From Mesobacillus jeotgali (GTDB taxonomy: Bacteria > Bacillota > Bacilli > Bacillales > Cytobacillaceae): a stretch of 64,000 nucleotides of DNA. Positions 1 through 9,653 of the stretch are shown one piece after another. Under the pieces are notes generated by a model that did no database searches, was not told the origin of the DNA, and was given only the letters and a program-made list of their open reading frames with translations. The stretch covers positions 60,001 through 124,000 of the forward strand of contig NZ_CP025025.1 of assembly GCF_002874535.1 (NCBI RefSeq). Reading direction: 5' to 3'. The position numbers and the translations under genes are program-made. Within the stretch, counting starts at the first letter, position 1. The number at the start of each line of letters is the position of its first letter.

Positions 1-2
1 TT

Positions 3-776
3 GAGGAAAGTGCCAGGGCATTAGAGGAGCTGGCAAAGGGAGTGGCCAACATAGCTGAAACTTCCTCATTAATAGCTGAATCTAGTATGGAAGCTGGTGA
101 CCATGCGAAAAAAGGCGGGGGATATGTTCAAGAGACTGCGAGTCAGATGAATATGATCCATTCTTCTGTTAACGAGACAGGTGTATTAATTAGTTCATTA
201 AATGAAAGGTCCAGGCAGATAGGAAACATTTCAAAAATGATTATCGAGATTGCGGATCAAACCAATTTGCTGGCTTTGAACGCAGCGATAGAAGCAGCAA
301 GAGCTGGAGAACATGGGAAGGGGTTTGCCGTTGTTGCGGCAGAGGTCAGAAAGCTGGCTGAACAATCCCAAAGTTCCTCTTCTCAGATATCTGACTTAAT
401 CGGGCATATTCAAACGGATATGGAACACTCAAATGATTCTATGGATCGGGTGAAAAAAGAAGTGCTTAGCGGCTTGGGGATCGTAGAGGACACTCAAAGA
501 AGTTTCCAGGAGATTCTTTTATCTATGGAAAATATGAGTGAGCAAATTGAAGAGATGGCAGCCACTGCGGAACAGATGTCTGCGAGCACTGAGGAAGTAT
601 CCGCAACAGTAAATGAAGTCTCGATTATATCAAAGGAATCTTCATTGCATAGCCAAAATGTAGCGGCTTCTGCGGAGGAACAATTAGCTTCAATGGAGGA
701 AATAACGGCTTCGGCCAATAATCTCTCGACAATGGCTGAAACTTTAAAGGATACGGTCAGCCGATTTAAAATATGA
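3..776 (+). CDS. Methyl-accepting chemotaxis protein, C-terminal part (5' truncated by window)
   Basis: The frame is open from the first bases of the window, so this is the C-terminal 257 codons of a longer chemoreceptor. It contains the cytoplasmic signalling hairpin: the tip motif [20 protein letters not shown], then [18 protein letters not shown], flanked by long heptad-like helices rich in Glu, Ser and Ala ([17 protein letters not shown]), typical of methylation helices. The sensory and transmembrane part lies upstream of the window. The family sets CheA kinase activity through CheW at the cell pole. The gene ends in a strong terminator. The ligand cannot be told from this fragment. Confidence 0.95.
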   Translation, partial: EESARALEELAKGVANIAETSSLIAESSMEAGDHAKKGGGYVQETASQMNMIHSSVNETGVLISSLNERSRQIGNISKMIIEIADQTNLLALNAAIEAARAGEHGKGFAVVAAEVRKLAEQSQSSSSQISDLIGHIQTDMEHSNDSMDRVKKEVLSGLGIVEDTQRSFQEILLSMENMSEQIEEMAATAEQMSASTEEVSATVNEVSIISKESSLHSQNVAASAEEQLASMEEITASANNLSTMAETLKDTVSRFKI

Positions 777-780
777 TTGA

Positions 781-828
781 AAACCATCAAGCCATCCGCT
801 CAAGGAATGAGGCTTGATGGTTTTTTGT
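781..828 (+). terminator. Rho-independent terminator of the chemoreceptor gene
   Basis: Arms AAACCATCAAGCC (781-793) and GGCTTGATGGTTT (811-823) pair perfectly over 13 bp and are followed by a T run. Confidence 0.93.
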
Positions 829-869
829 ATGGTTAAGGAATTTATAAAGTTAGTGAGTTGTGGATTTTC

Positions 870-1152
870 TTAATCGAGCTCCAGCTCCTGCGTCTAGCCC
901 CTCGAGTCGCTTGTCTAGCTGCGGCTCCTAACTCCTCGAGACGCTTGTCTAGTGTCGCCTCCTAGAAACTCCGAAACTTCAACTCCGCCGGCAGAAGCAA
1001 AAAGCGCTTCTTTGTCTCAGTCTCCAGTTTCTGTGTTTCTGGACAGTCGGCTATACTTTTCGATTTCGGTCCTGTCAATGAAGTCAAAGAGCGACTTCAC
1101 TGTCAGGGCCTCCAACGGTTGTCGGAGTTTGGCAGTCGCCTCCGCTTTTCGA
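870..1152 (+). repeat. Modular intergenic repeat, copy A (long variant)
   Basis: This fills most of the 308-base gap after the chemoreceptor gene. It shares its whole length with copies at 16485-16725 and 21802-22052. The shared order is a CTCGAG-containing 5' block, a nested hairpin with arms AGAAACT/AGTTTCT, a hairpin around GAAGTC/GACTTC, and an end close to CGCTTTTCG. Copy A has a duplicated 5' block (CTCGAG at 901 and 936) and a diverged 3' stem. Its 3' end is read as the C-terminus of the opposite-strand gene at 1084-1491. Confidence 0.85.
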
Positions 1153-1491
1153 ATTGTCTATTGTCGAATATAACTTTTCATTCCTAACTTCCACAAAGTA
1201 TTGTTTTTGTACATACTCCTTCCCGCCATTCTCTTCGTACCAATTTTTAATGCGATGCAGATGTTCCTGATCACTTCTAACATGATATTCTATTTCTAGA
1301 TAATCCTCATAGCTGTCATATTCCCAGATCGCAAATATTTCTGTCGTTGTCTCGTCATGTGGCAGCATCCATCTTCCTGTCAATCTGGCTCCGTGCTTCA
1401 GCTGATTTGGCATGTTTATCTCAGTAAAAAGCTTATTGAAGGGTTTTACAAAATCATTTTTTACTATGTAGAATTTCCGCCGATAAAACAA
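1084..1491 (-). CDS. NIPSNAP-like small protein with a repeat-derived C-terminus
   Basis: This encodes about 135 residues. The core resembles Bacillus NIPSNAP / dimeric alpha-beta barrel proteins: FYRRKFYIVKNDFVKPFN, a central TTEIFAIWEYDSYEDYLEIE, then HLHRIKNWYEENGG. The family's biochemical role is unclear. The TTG at 1491 is taken as the start because AGGGAG lies 9 bases upstream of it; the longer frame to 1554 has no such site. The last 20 or so residues (from about SKSGGD to the stop) are encoded by intergenic repeat copy A, so the native C-terminus was probably replaced or extended when the repeat landed there. It is divergent from yebE. Confidence 0.7.
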   Translation of the reverse strand: MFYRRKFYIVKNDFVKPFNKLFTEINMPNQLKHGARLTGRWMLPHDETTTEIFAIWEYDSYEDYLEIEYHVRSDQEHLHRIKNWYEENGGKEYVQKQYFVEVRNEKLYSTIDNSKSGGDCQTPTTVGGPDSEVAL

Positions 1492-1590
1492 TACAACCAA
1501 CTCCCTGTATTCTCTTAATTTAAAATGGTATACTTTACCACGCCTTATCGTCAATCACAATCATTTTTTATGTAAAAAAGTTTCAAATCA

Positions 1591-1677
1591 TAAGGTTAAG
1601 GAAACCTTAAAATAAGAATCTTTTCGTTAGGGGTTTTGCAAGTTGCTTTACAAGCGGTTTGTTTAATGCGAACATTA
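1591..1677 (+). promoter_or_regulatory. Candidate regulatory region upstream of yebE, with a possible PurBox
   Basis: The divergent gap between the NIPSNAP-like gene and yebE holds an inverted repeat, TAAGGTT/AACCTTA (1591-1609). It also holds a palindrome, TAATGCGAACATTA (1664-1677), that contains CGAACATTA, the core of Bacillus PurR boxes. Only one such box is visible and no clear -35/-10 pair with normal spacing was found, so purine control of yebE is a suggestion only. Confidence 0.35.
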
Positions 1678-1711
1678 GGGATTATTAGAAGAGATGTCTG
1701 GAGGGTTTTGA

Positions 1712-2254
1712 ATGCTGGAGAATAGTTTTGTCATGGTGGCCATCATCTTAATCATCAATATTGTGTATGTGTCTTTTTTTACAATCAGGATGATCTTGAC
1801 GTTGAAGGGACAGCGTTACCTGGCTGCTGGGCTTAGCACGATTGAGGTTGTGATTTATGTTGTTGGGCTAGGCCTGGTGCTTGAGAATTTAAATGAGATA
1901 CAGAACTTGGTTGCATATGCTGTCGGTTATGGAATAGGTGTCATTGTCGGGATGAAAATTGAAGAGAAGCTGGCACTTGGCTATATTACGATCAATGTGA
2001 TTACGAAAGAATATGATGTGGATTTGCCGAAGGCATTGCGTGCTCTAGGTTATGGTGTGACGGATTGGGCCGCACATGGGCTTGAGGGCGACCGGATGGC
2101 GATGCAGATTTTAACCCCGCGAAAATATGAATTGAAGCTGTATGAGAAGATCAAGGAGTTGGATCCGAAGGCATTCATCATCGCGTATGAACCTAAGTCG
2201 ATCCATGGCGGATTCTGGGTAAAATCAGTACGGAAAGGGAAGCTGTTTTCATGA
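1712..2254 (+). CDS. yebE: UPF0316 / DUF2179 membrane protein (YebE)
   Basis: A 180-residue protein with three N-terminal hydrophobic segments (about residues 5-27, 38-58 and 64-82). A soluble C-terminal DUF2179-type domain follows, containing [20 protein letters not shown] and [15 protein letters not shown]. It matches B. subtilis YebE in length and in position between the yeb genes and purE. The molecular function is unknown; DUF2179 domains are thought to be ligand-sensing. The ATG follows TCTGGAGGG. It overlaps yebG by 4 bases (ATGA), which suggests translational coupling. Confidence 0.9.
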   Translation: MLENSFVMVAIILIINIVYVSFFTIRMILTLKGQRYLAAGLSTIEVVIYVVGLGLVLENLNEIQNLVAYAVGYGIGVIVGMKIEEKLALGYITINVITKEYDVDLPKALRALGYGVTDWAAHGLEGDRMAMQILTPRKYELKLYEKIKELDPKAFIIAYEPKSIHGGFWVKSVRKGKLFS

Positions 2255-2457
2255 GCAAGGGCAAAAAGAAGCAAATGTATGAAGTCGGTGAACATGAATC
2301 AATCGATGAATGTCTTAATAGAATGAAGAAGGATGGATATGCGCCTGTTCGCAGGATGGAAAAGCCGATTTTTAAAGAGGTAGAAAAGGATGGCAGTGTT
2401 GAATATGAACCTGCTGGCAGGCAGATTATTTTTGAAGCAAAGTTAATTGAGAGCTGA
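2251..2457 (+). CDS. yebG: NETI-motif small protein (YebG)
   Basis: A 68-residue, highly charged protein with the pattern [21 protein letters not shown] followed by [13 protein letters not shown], matching the NETI-motif family represented by B. subtilis YebG. Its start overlaps the yebE stop. It is the last gene before the purine leader, as in B. subtilis. Its function is unknown; no membrane segment or signal peptide is visible. Confidence 0.88.
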   Translation: MSKGKKKQMYEVGEHESIDECLNRMKKDGYAPVRRMEKPIFKEVEKDGSVEYEPAGRQIIFEAKLIES

Positions 2458-2480
2458 TATGCGTTAGCTGTTTAAAGTCC

Positions 2481-2524
2481 TAAACACGAACAATACAAAA
2501 TATAAATAATCTAATGTTCGATTA
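2481..2524 (+). promoter_or_regulatory. Pair of inverted PurR boxes of the purine operon
   Basis: Box 1 contains ACACGAACAATA with core CGAAC at 2487-2491. Box 2 is its inverse, TAATGTTCGATTA, with core GTTCG at 2516-2520. Two divergent boxes separated by an AT-rich spacer are the known PurR arrangement in Bacillus, where PRPP relieves repression. Box 2 ends next to the -35 element, so bound PurR would block RNA polymerase. Confidence 0.8.
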
Positions 2525-2528
2525 TTGA

Positions 2529-2558
2529 TTGACAATAAGTCGAATTAGTTGTTAATAT
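2529..2558 (+). promoter_or_regulatory. Sigma-A promoter of the purine operon
   Basis: A consensus -35 TTGACA (2529-2534) is followed after 18 bases by TAATAT (2553-2558). Transcription would start around 2565 and run into the guanine riboswitch. Confidence 0.8.
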
Positions 2559-2585
2559 GTAAATGTCGAAAGTGAAATTTAGTTT

Positions 2586-2660
2586 TTCCCTCGTATAATA
2601 ATGGGGATATGGCCCATGAGTCTCTACCCGGCAACCGTAAATCGCCGGACTATGAGGGAA
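2586..2660 (+). ncRNA. Guanine-sensing purine riboswitch aptamer
   Basis: P1 is formed by TTCCCTC (2586-2592) and GAGGGAA (2654-2660). Between them lie the conserved core elements TATAAT...GGATATGG, GAGTCTCTACC, the P3 loop GGCAACCGTAAATCGCC and GGACTATG. The discriminating J3/1 base is C (2650, in GACTATG), as in guanine/hypoxanthine aptamers; adenine aptamers have T there. The 3' strand of P1 plus following bases (GAGGGAAAGTAG, 2654-2665) can instead pair with CTACTTTCTCTT (2733-2744), a plausible antiterminator. Ligand binding would therefore favour termination. Confidence 0.95.
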
Positions 2661-2721
2661 AGTAGTTTTTAAGTGAAGGGAAAAGAAATCTGCGTTCACT
2701 TATGGATTTCTTTGCTTGCGC

Positions 2722-2778
2722 ACCCGGACAGACTACTTTCTCTTCTATTCAGAGGAAGCAGTCTATCCGGGTTTTTTG
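2722..2778 (+). terminator. Riboswitch-controlled terminator before purE
   Basis: ACCCGGACAGACT (2722-2734) pairs with AGTCTATCCGGGT (2760-2772), followed by TTTTTTG. The 5' arm and loop overlap the sequence that would pair in the antiterminator, so the two structures exclude each other. Confidence 0.9.
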
Positions 2779-2807
2779 TTGTGATACTCCAAAGGGAGGT
2801 TAGAGAA

Positions 2808-3290
2808 ATGACGGTTGCAGTCATAATGGGGAGCAAATCTGATTGGGATACGATGAAGCATGCATGTGACATACTTGATCAGCTGGAAGTTTCATATATA
2901 AAAAAGGTTGTGTCAGCCCACCGAACACCGGACTTAATGTTTGAGTTTGCTGAAAAGGCAAAGGATGATGGTATAAAGGTTATTATCGCAGGAGCCGGGG
3001 GAGCCGCACATTTGCCTGGGATGGTTGCAGCGAAGACGACAATTCCGGTCATCGGGGTACCGGTGCAGTCGAGGGCGCTCAACGGTTTGGATTCACTACT
3101 ATCGATTGTCCAGATGCCTGGCGGCGTGCCGGTTGCAACGGTCGCGATCGGGAAAGCAGGGGCAACGAATGCAGGTCTTCTTGCTGCACAGATTCTTGGG
3201 GCATTTGACAGTGAAGTTGCCGAGAGATTGGAAGTGTTGCGAGAAAAAACAAAAATGTCAGTGATGGAAAGCAGTGATGAGCTTGTCTAA
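2808..3290 (+). CDS. purE: N5-carboxyaminoimidazole ribonucleotide mutase (PurE, class I)
   Basis: Converts N5-CAIR, made by PurK, to CAIR in de novo purine synthesis. The 160 residues show the class I signature: GSKSDW (8-13), SAHRTP (36-41), [12 protein letters not shown] (61-72) and QMPGGVPV (102-109). Start ATG 2808 is set by AAAGGGAGG and family length; the frame is open further upstream but that part lies inside the riboswitch terminator. First gene of the 12-gene operon; it overlaps purK. Confidence 0.98.
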   Translation: MTVAVIMGSKSDWDTMKHACDILDQLEVSYIKKVVSAHRTPDLMFEFAEKAKDDGIKVIIAGAGGAAHLPGMVAAKTTIPVIGVPVQSRALNGLDSLLSIVQMPGGVPVATVAIGKAGATNAGLLAAQILGAFDSEVAERLEVLREKTKMSVMESSDELV

Positions 3291-4437
3291 ATTGATTTTA
3301 CCAGGAAAGACCATCGGAATCATTGGCGGCGGGCAGCTTGGCAAGATGATGGCGCTGTCGGCAAAAGCGATGGGGTTCAGGGTGGTCGTGCTTGACCCGA
3401 CCGAAGATTGCCCATGTGGTCAGGTGGCTGATGAGCAGATTATCGGCGGTTACGATGACCTGAAAAAAATAAAGCAGCTATCTGAACAGAGTGATGTAGT
3501 TACTTATGAGTTTGAGAATATTGATGCAGATGCCCTTACATGGCTGAATAAACATGCCTATGTGCCGCAGGGGACGGAATTACTGCGGGTAACTCAGGAC
3601 AGGATAGAAGAGAAGCGTAACATCGAAGCAGCGGGTGTTAGCGTGGCTCCTTACGCGGTTGTGACAAAGGTTGAGGATGTCAGGGCAGGAATTGAAAAGC
3701 TGGGTTTGCCTGCTGTCCTGAAAACTGCCAGGGGCGGTTATGATGGTAAGGGTCAGTTGGTTCTACGGTCTGTTGATGATATCGATTTAGCAGAAACTTT
3801 AGTCAGCCAGGGTGCATGTGTGTTGGAAAAGTGGATTCGGTTTGAAAAGGAAATTTCGGTAATCATCACTATGGGTACTAATGGTGAAACGAGCGTATTC
3901 CCAGTGGCTGAGAATGTTCATAAGGAAAACATTCTGCATCAGACAATTGTTCCGGCAAGAATTAGCATGAAGGCTGAAGCAAAGGCTATAGAAGCAGCGA
4001 AACAAATTGCGTCAGCATTAGGTTTGGTGGGAACGCTCGCAGTTGAGATGTTTTTGGCTGAAAATGATGAGCTTTACATAAATGAACTGGCGCCGCGGCC
4101 GCATAACTCGGGTCATTACAGTATCGAGGCATGTGAGACATCACAGTTCGAGCAGCATATCAGGGCAGTTTGCGGCTGGCCTTTAGGAAGCACGAATTTG
4201 CTGAAGCCGGCTGTGATGGTAAATATTCTTGGTGAACACCAGCAGCCATTGCTGGATAAAATCGCATACTTGCAGGATTGGAAAATCCACTTATACGGCA
4301 AAAAGGAAGCTAAATATAAACGGAAAATGGGGCATGTGACCCTTTTACGAGAGACAGTAGAAATCGCGCTTGATGAAGCTGAGAGAAGCGGAATCTGGGA
4401 AGGCGCAGCAGAAATGATCGGAGGACAAAAGAAATGA
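3277..4437 (+). CDS. purK: N5-carboxyaminoimidazole ribonucleotide synthetase (PurK)
   Basis: ATP-grasp enzyme that carboxylates AIR with bicarbonate to N5-CAIR. It has the N-terminal [13 protein letters not shown] loop, the ATP-grasp segment [14 protein letters not shown] and the metal-binding [13 protein letters not shown] near residue 270. It is 386 residues long, normal for the family. ATG 3277 is preferred; the in-frame GTG at 3274 is an alternative. It starts inside the end of purE and overlaps purB by ATGA, so all three are probably translationally coupled. Confidence 0.97.
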   Translation: MSLSKLILPGKTIGIIGGGQLGKMMALSAKAMGFRVVVLDPTEDCPCGQVADEQIIGGYDDLKKIKQLSEQSDVVTYEFENIDADALTWLNKHAYVPQGTELLRVTQDRIEEKRNIEAAGVSVAPYAVVTKVEDVRAGIEKLGLPAVLKTARGGYDGKGQLVLRSVDDIDLAETLVSQGACVLEKWIRFEKEISVIITMGTNGETSVFPVAENVHKENILHQTIVPARISMKAEAKAIEAAKQIASALGLVGTLAVEMFLAENDELYINELAPRPHNSGHYSIEACETSQFEQHIRAVCGWPLGSTNLLKPAVMVNILGEHQQPLLDKIAYLQDWKIHLYGKKEAKYKRKMGHVTLLRETVEIALDEAERSGIWEGAAEMIGGQKK

Positions 4438-5726
4438 TAGATCGTTATACAAGACCGGAAATGGGAGCAATCTGGACGGAGGAAAACCGCTTTAAGGCTT
4501 GGCTTGAGGTTGAAATCCTCGCTTGTGAAGCATGGGCTGAGCTTGGGGAGATCCCTAAGGAAGACGTAAAGAAACTGCGTGAGAATGCATCTTTTGATAT
4601 TGAACGGATCAAGGAAATCGAAGAAGAGACTCGCCATGATGTGGTTGCTTTTACAAGAGCAGTGTCAGAAACACTTGGAGAAGAGCGCAAATGGGTCCAT
4701 TATGGTCTGACTTCGACTGATGTTGTCGATACGGCGCTATCCTATGTGCTAAAGCAGGCGAATGAGATTTTGCTGAAGGATCTTGAGAACTTTGTTGAGA
4801 TCCTGACTAATAAGGCGAAAGAACATAAATACACAGTCATGATGGGTCGCACGCACGGTGTTCATGCTGAGCCTACTACCTTCGGCTTGAAGCTGGCACT
4901 CTGGCTGGAGGAAATGAAGCGCAACCTTGAGCGTTTCAAAATGGCTTCCCGTGACGTGGAGTTCGGCAAGATTTCCGGTGCTGTCGGTACTTATGCGAAT
5001 ATCGATCCATTCGTTGAATCATATGTTTGTGAAAAATTAGGGCTGCAGCCGGCACCGATTTCTACACAGACTTTGCAGCGTGACCGTCATGCATATTACA
5101 TGTCGTCGCTTGCATTGATTGCGACTTCTATTGAAAAGTTCGCGGTAGAGATCCGCGGTTTGCAAAAGAGCGAAACTCGTGAGGTTGAGGAGTTTTTTGC
5201 AAAGGGCCAAAAGGGTTCATCGGCGATGCCGCATAAGCGCAACCCGATTGGTTCTGAAAACATGACTGGGATGGCGAGGGTAATCCGTGGCTATATGACA
5301 ACTGCCTATGAGAATGTGCCGTTATGGCATGAACGCGATATCTCGCATTCCTCTGCAGAGAGAATTATTTTACCAGACGCGACAATCGCATTGAATTATA
5401 TGCTGAACCGCTTTGGCAATATCATCAAGAACTTGACGGTCTACCCAGAGAACATGAAGCGCAATATGGACCGGACACTGGGCTTGATCTACTCTCAGCG
5501 TGTGCTGCTTGCATTGATCGACAAAGGCATGTCCCGTGAGGAAGCGTATGACACTGTCCAGCCACGGGCGATGGAAGCGTGGGAAAAGCAGGTGCAGTTC
5601 CGCAGTCTGATCGAACAGGATGAAAAGATTGCCGGACTGCTGAGTGAAGCGGAAATCGATGACTGCTTCGATTACAACTACCATATCAAGCATGTTGATA
5701 TGATTTTCGAAAGACTTGGACTTTAA
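4434..5726 (+). CDS. purB: Adenylosuccinate lyase (PurB)
   Basis: Cleaves SAICAR to AICAR, and adenylosuccinate to AMP. The 430-residue protein begins [14 protein letters not shown] and carries the fumarase/aspartase-superfamily signature [16 protein letters not shown] around residue 262, which includes the mobile catalytic-Ser loop. TSTDVVDTA and [14 protein letters not shown] supply the other active-site segments. It overlaps purK by 4 bases. A hairpin with a short T tract follows before purC. Confidence 0.98.
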   Translation: MIDRYTRPEMGAIWTEENRFKAWLEVEILACEAWAELGEIPKEDVKKLRENASFDIERIKEIEEETRHDVVAFTRAVSETLGEERKWVHYGLTSTDVVDTALSYVLKQANEILLKDLENFVEILTNKAKEHKYTVMMGRTHGVHAEPTTFGLKLALWLEEMKRNLERFKMASRDVEFGKISGAVGTYANIDPFVESYVCEKLGLQPAPISTQTLQRDRHAYYMSSLALIATSIEKFAVEIRGLQKSETREVEEFFAKGQKGSSAMPHKRNPIGSENMTGMARVIRGYMTTAYENVPLWHERDISHSSAERIILPDATIALNYMLNRFGNIIKNLTVYPENMKRNMDRTLGLIYSQRVLLALIDKGMSREEAYDTVQPRAMEAWEKQVQFRSLIEQDEKIAGLLSEAEIDDCFDYNYHIKHVDMIFERLGL

Positions 5727-5730
5727 ATAT

Positions 5731-5759
5731 GAAGGGGCAAGATTTCTTGCCCTTCTTTT
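5731..5759 (+). terminator. Hairpin with T tract inside the purine operon (purB-purC gap)
   Basis: GAAGGGGCAAG and CTTGCCCTTC pair with one bulged G around an ATTT loop and are followed by TTTT. This looks like a weak intrinsic terminator or attenuator within the operon. It may instead be an RNA-processing or 3'-end-stabilising hairpin. Confidence 0.55.
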
Positions 5760-5809
5760 ATCTGTAAGATACTGAAGATTGCCAATTATCTCAATCGGAG
5801 GGCGTTGAA

Positions 5810-6523
5810 ATGGAAGAGCTGTTATACGAAGGGAAAGCGAAACGGATTTACGCAACGGATGACGAACGGGTTGTAAGGGTTCAATACAAGGATTCGGCGA
5901 CGGCGTACAACGGTGAGAAGAAAGCAGAGATTGTCGGCAAAGGAAGATTGAATAACGAGATTACAAGTCTATTATTCTCAAAGCTTAGCGAAGCGGGGAT
6001 CCAGTCCCATTTTATCGACAAAATTTCTGCCAATGAGCAGCTGGTGAAGCGGGTTTCCATCATTCCGCTTGAGGTCGTTGTGAGGAACTTTGCTGCAGGC
6101 AGCTTTTCAAAACGGCTCGGCGTTGAGGAAGGCAAGAAGCTTTCGAGGTCAATCGTTGAGTTTTATCTAAAGGACGATTCACTAGGCGATCCGCTGATCA
6201 CTGATGAACATGTCGATGTGCTGGATCTGGCGACAGAAGAAGAAGTCGCTGAGCTGAAGGAAGCGGCTTTGAAAATAAATGATGTTCTTGGCGGATTTTT
6301 CGCGGAGATTGGTGTTACTTTAATCGATTTCAAGCTTGAGTTCGGCAAGGATTCTGACGGTAATATCCTGCTGGCGGATGAGATTTCGCCGGATACGTGC
6401 CGTCTTTGGGACATGGATACGCAGCAGAAGCTTGACAAGGACGTGTTCCGCCGCGATTTAGGGAACCTGACAGATGCTTACAAAACCATTTTAACGAGAT
6501 TGGGAGGACAATTGCATGTATAA
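5810..6523 (+). CDS. purC: SAICAR synthetase (PurC)
   Basis: Ligates aspartate to CAIR with ATP. It is 237 residues long and begins [16 protein letters not shown], the nucleotide-binding strand motif of the family. It carries [17 protein letters not shown] and, near residue 200, [14 protein letters not shown] clear TCGGAGGG lies before ATG 5810. It overlaps purS by 8 bases. Confidence 0.98.
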   Translation: MEELLYEGKAKRIYATDDERVVRVQYKDSATAYNGEKKAEIVGKGRLNNEITSLLFSKLSEAGIQSHFIDKISANEQLVKRVSIIPLEVVVRNFAAGSFSKRLGVEEGKKLSRSIVEFYLKDDSLGDPLITDEHVDVLDLATEEEVAELKEAALKINDVLGGFFAEIGVTLIDFKLEFGKDSDGNILLADEISPDTCRLWDMDTQQKLDKDVFRRDLGNLTDAYKTILTRLGGQLHV

Positions 6524-6770
6524 AGTAAAGGTGTATGTCACGTTAAGGGAAAGTGTTTTGGATCCACAGGGTACGGCTGTTAAAAATTCGCTTGCGACAC
6601 ATGGTTATGAAGGCATCCAGGAGGTTCGCATCGGTAAATACATGGAGCTGACTTTGGATGAGTCGGTGAAGGATGTTGATTCAGCGGTCAAGGAAATGTG
6701 CGAGCGTCTGCTGGCAAATCCGGTGATCGAGGACTACAGGTATGAAGTCGAGGAGGTTGTTGCACAGTGA
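6516..6770 (+). CDS. purS: FGAM synthase subunit PurS
   Basis: Small 84-residue subunit that bridges PurQ and PurL in the three-part formylglycinamidine ribonucleotide synthase of Bacillus. It begins [19 protein letters not shown] and has the single alpha-beta domain typical of PurS. The short overlaps with purC (8 bases) and purQ (4 bases) suggest coupled translation and fixed stoichiometry. Confidence 0.96.
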   Translation: MYKVKVYVTLRESVLDPQGTAVKNSLATHGYEGIQEVRIGKYMELTLDESVKDVDSAVKEMCERLLANPVIEDYRYEVEEVVAQ

Positions 6771-7453
6771 AATTTGCGGTGATCGTTTTTCCGGGTTCGA
6801 ACTGTGACATCGACATGTACCACGCGGTAAAAGATGAGCTTGGCGAAGAGGCGGAGTATGTATGGCATGACGCTGAAAGTCTAGAAGACTATGACGCCGT
6901 GCTTTTACCAGGCGGATTTTCTTATGGAGATTACTTGCGTTCTGGTGCGATCGCGCAGTTCAGCAATGTCATGAAGGAAGTCGTGAAGGCGGCTAACGCA
7001 GGCAAGCCAGTACTTGGTGTCTGCAATGGATTTCAGATTTTGCTGGAGGCGGGTCTCCTTCCAGGAGCGATGCGTCGGAATGACAGCCTGAAGTTCATCT
7101 GTAAACAGGTTGAGCTGAAGGTGGAAAATAATGAAACGATGTTCTCGGCTGGATACGACCAGGGCGAGGTCATAACGATTCCGGTTGCACATGGGGAAGG
7201 CAACTATTATTGCGATGAAACGACGCTTGCCGCTCTTAAGGCAAATAATCAGATTGTATTCACATACGAAGGCGAGAATCCTAATGGAAGCCTTGAAAAT
7301 ATTGCGGGAATCATCAATGAGGAAGGAAATGTCCTTGGGATGATGCCACACCCAGAACGTGCAGTCGATGAGCTGCTTGGCGGCGCAGATGGACTGAAGC
7401 TTTTCAAATCGATCGTCAAACAATGGAGGGAAGCAAATGCGGTTAATGCTTGA
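6767..7453 (+). CDS. purQ: FGAM synthase subunit PurQ (glutaminase)
   Basis: Class I glutamine amidotransferase that supplies ammonia to PurL. The nucleophile is Cys86 in [20 protein letters not shown], and the catalytic His-Glu pair lies in [11 protein letters not shown] near residue 195. The N-terminal [13 protein letters not shown] is the family hallmark. It is 228 residues long, the usual length. GTG start; it overlaps purS by 4 and purL by 17 bases. Confidence 0.98.
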   Translation: MKFAVIVFPGSNCDIDMYHAVKDELGEEAEYVWHDAESLEDYDAVLLPGGFSYGDYLRSGAIAQFSNVMKEVVKAANAGKPVLGVCNGFQILLEAGLLPGAMRRNDSLKFICKQVELKVENNETMFSAGYDQGEVITIPVAHGEGNYYCDETTLAALKANNQIVFTYEGENPNGSLENIAGIINEEGNVLGMMPHPERAVDELLGGADGLKLFKSIVKQWREANAVNA

Positions 7454-9653
7454 ACCAAGTCCAGAGCAAATTAAACAGGAAAAGATTTATCGGGAAATGG
7501 GACTGTCAGACAGCGAGTTTGCTTCTGCCGAAAAGATTCTTGGACGTACTCCTAACTATACAGAGACCGGCTTGTTTTCCGTTATGTGGTCAGAGCACTG
7601 CAGCTACAAGAACTCAAAGCCTGTCCTGAAAAAGTTCCCCGTCACTGGAGAGCGTGTGTTACAGGGGCCGGGCGAAGGAGCAGGGATTGTTGATATCGGA
7701 GATGGCCAGGCGGTCGTGTTCAAAATCGAAAGCCATAATCATCCATCAGCCATCGAGCCATACCAGGGCGCGGCAACAGGTGTTGGCGGAATTATCCGCG
7801 ATGTTTTTTCGATGGGAGCAAGGCCAATTGCATTATTGAATTCCCTCCGCTTTGGCGAGCTTGAGTCGCCACGGGTGAAATATTTGTTTGAACAGGTTGT
7901 TGCAGGCATTGCCGGTTACGGTAACTGCATCGGGATTCCGACAGTTGGCGGTGAGGTTCAGTTTGACGCTGCATATGAAGGCAACCCGCTTGTGAACGCA
8001 ATGTGTGTCGGATTGATCAACCATGAGGACATCAAGAAAGGCCAGGCGCATGGCGTTGGCAACACTGTCATGTATGTTGGCGCAAAGACTGGACGTGACG
8101 GCATCCATGGTGCGACCTTCGCATCCGAGGAATTGAATGAGGCATCTGAAGAAAAGCGTCCTGCCGTTCAGGTAGGAGATCCATTTATGGAAAAATTGCT
8201 GCTTGAAGCATGTCTAGAGCTTGTTAAAAATGATGCGCTTGTCGGAATCCAGGACATGGGAGCAGCAGGATTGACCAGCTCATCTGCAGAGATGGCGAGC
8301 AAGGCGGGTTCAGGTATAGAAATGAACCTTGATCTCGTCCCACAGCGTGAAACTGGCATGACTGCATACGAAATGATGCTGTCAGAGTCCCAGGAGCGGA
8401 TGTTGATCGTCGTTGAAAAAGGTCGCGAACAGGAAATCATTGATCTTTTCTCAAAGTATGAGCTTGAAGCAGTAGCGATTGGCAAGGTAACGGATGACAA
8501 GCAGCTTCGTCTTTTACATAAAGGGGAAGTGGTTGCTGATGTTCCGGCTGATGCGCTTGCTGAAGAGGCTCCTGTCTATTACAAGCCATCCAGCGAACCT
8601 GCTTATTTCCATGAATTCCAGAACATGGACAATGAGATTCCTGAAGTTGAGAACTACGAAACTATGCTATTAGATCTATTGAAGCAGCCAACCATCGCAA
8701 GCAAAGAATGGGTCTATGATCAATATGACCATATGGTGCGTACGAGCACTGTCGTTTCACCTGGCTCGGATGCGGCTGTTGTCAGGATTCGCGGCACGGA
8801 AAAAGGCCTGGCGATGACGACTGACTGTAACTCCCGCTATATCTATCTTGATCCGGAAACAGGCGGGAAGATTGCCGTTGCAGAGGCAGCGCGCAATATC
8901 GTCTGCTCTGGCGGTGAACCATTGGCGATTACGGACTGCCTGAACTTCGGGAATCCGGAGAAGCCGGAGATTTTCTGGCAGTTTGAAAAAGCGGTCGACG
9001 GCATGAGCGAAGCGTGCCGGACATTGAGCACACCTGTTATCGGCGGTAACGTGAGTCTGTATAACGAAACGAATGGAACGGCTGTATACCCTACACCAGT
9101 TGTCGGTATGGTTGGATTAGTTGAAAACCTGAAGCACGTAACGACACAGCATTTTAAAAATGCCGGCGATTTGATTTATCTTCTTGGTGATACAAAGGAT
9201 GAGTTTGGCGGCAGCGAGCTGCAGAAGCTTATGTATGGACGGATTTTCGGCAAGGCGCCTGAACTTAATTTAGAAGTTGAAGCAAGCTATCAAGCTCAAG
9301 TTCTAACAGCGATTAAAAATGGTCTTGTTGCATCTGCCCATGATGTAGCAGAGGGTGGCGTCGGTGTTGCGCTTGCTGAATCTGTGATCGGCAGCAAAGG
9401 TTTGGGAGCTGCGGTATACCTGGAAGGCAATGCTGTATCAGCCTTGTTCAGCGAATCGCAATCTCGCTTTATTTTATCAGTAAAACCAGAGCACCAGATT
9501 GAGTTTGAAAGTTTAACAGATGCGGTGCGGATTGGTAAGGTCGTTGAAACGCCAGTTTTAAAGATTGATGTCAATGGTGAGAACGTAATCAATCATGATG
9601 CAGAGGGGCTGAAAGAGGCCTGGAAAGGAGCCATCCCATGCTTGCTGAACTAA
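7437..9653 (+). CDS. purL: FGAM synthase subunit PurL (small type)
   Basis: The 738-residue synthetase subunit converts FGAR to FGAM using ATP and PurQ-derived ammonia. Motifs include [15 protein letters not shown] near residue 45, [33 protein letters not shown] and, in the second half, [15 protein letters not shown]. It is the short bacterial form without a fused glutaminase, consistent with separate purS and purQ. ATG 7437 lies inside the end of purQ behind GGAGGGAAG. It overlaps purF by 16 bases. Confidence 0.98.
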   Translation: MRLMLEPSPEQIKQEKIYREMGLSDSEFASAEKILGRTPNYTETGLFSVMWSEHCSYKNSKPVLKKFPVTGERVLQGPGEGAGIVDIGDGQAVVFKIESHNHPSAIEPYQGAATGVGGIIRDVFSMGARPIALLNSLRFGELESPRVKYLFEQVVAGIAGYGNCIGIPTVGGEVQFDAAYEGNPLVNAMCVGLINHEDIKKGQAHGVGNTVMYVGAKTGRDGIHGATFASEELNEASEEKRPAVQVGDPFMEKLLLEACLELVKNDALVGIQDMGAAGLTSSSAEMASKAGSGIEMNLDLVPQRETGMTAYEMMLSESQERMLIVVEKGREQEIIDLFSKYELEAVAIGKVTDDKQLRLLHKGEVVADVPADALAEEAPVYYKPSSEPAYFHEFQNMDNEIPEVENYETMLLDLLKQPTIASKEWVYDQYDHMVRTSTVVSPGSDAAVVRIRGTEKGLAMTTDCNSRYIYLDPETGGKIAVAEAARNIVCSGGEPLAITDCLNFGNPEKPEIFWQFEKAVDGMSEACRTLSTPVIGGNVSLYNETNGTAVYPTPVVGMVGLVENLKHVTTQHFKNAGDLIYLLGDTKDEFGGSELQKLMYGRIFGKAPELNLEVEASYQAQVLTAIKNGLVASAHDVAEGGVGVALAESVIGSKGLGAAVYLEGNAVSALFSESQSRFILSVKPEHQIEFESLTDAVRIGKVVETPVLKIDVNGENVINHDAEGLKEAWKGAIPCLLN

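Noticed and set aside
952-1173. ORF on the plus strand inside repeat copy A, and the similar frame within 21667-22032
   Set aside because: Both translate the shared intergenic repeat (for example NSETSTPPAEAKSAS). Other copies break the frame and no ribosome site is present, so these are chance frames in a structured repeat.
2673-2807. N-terminal extension of PurE in the open frame
   Set aside because: The extension lies within the riboswitch expression platform and terminator. ATG 2808 has a strong SD and gives the family length.
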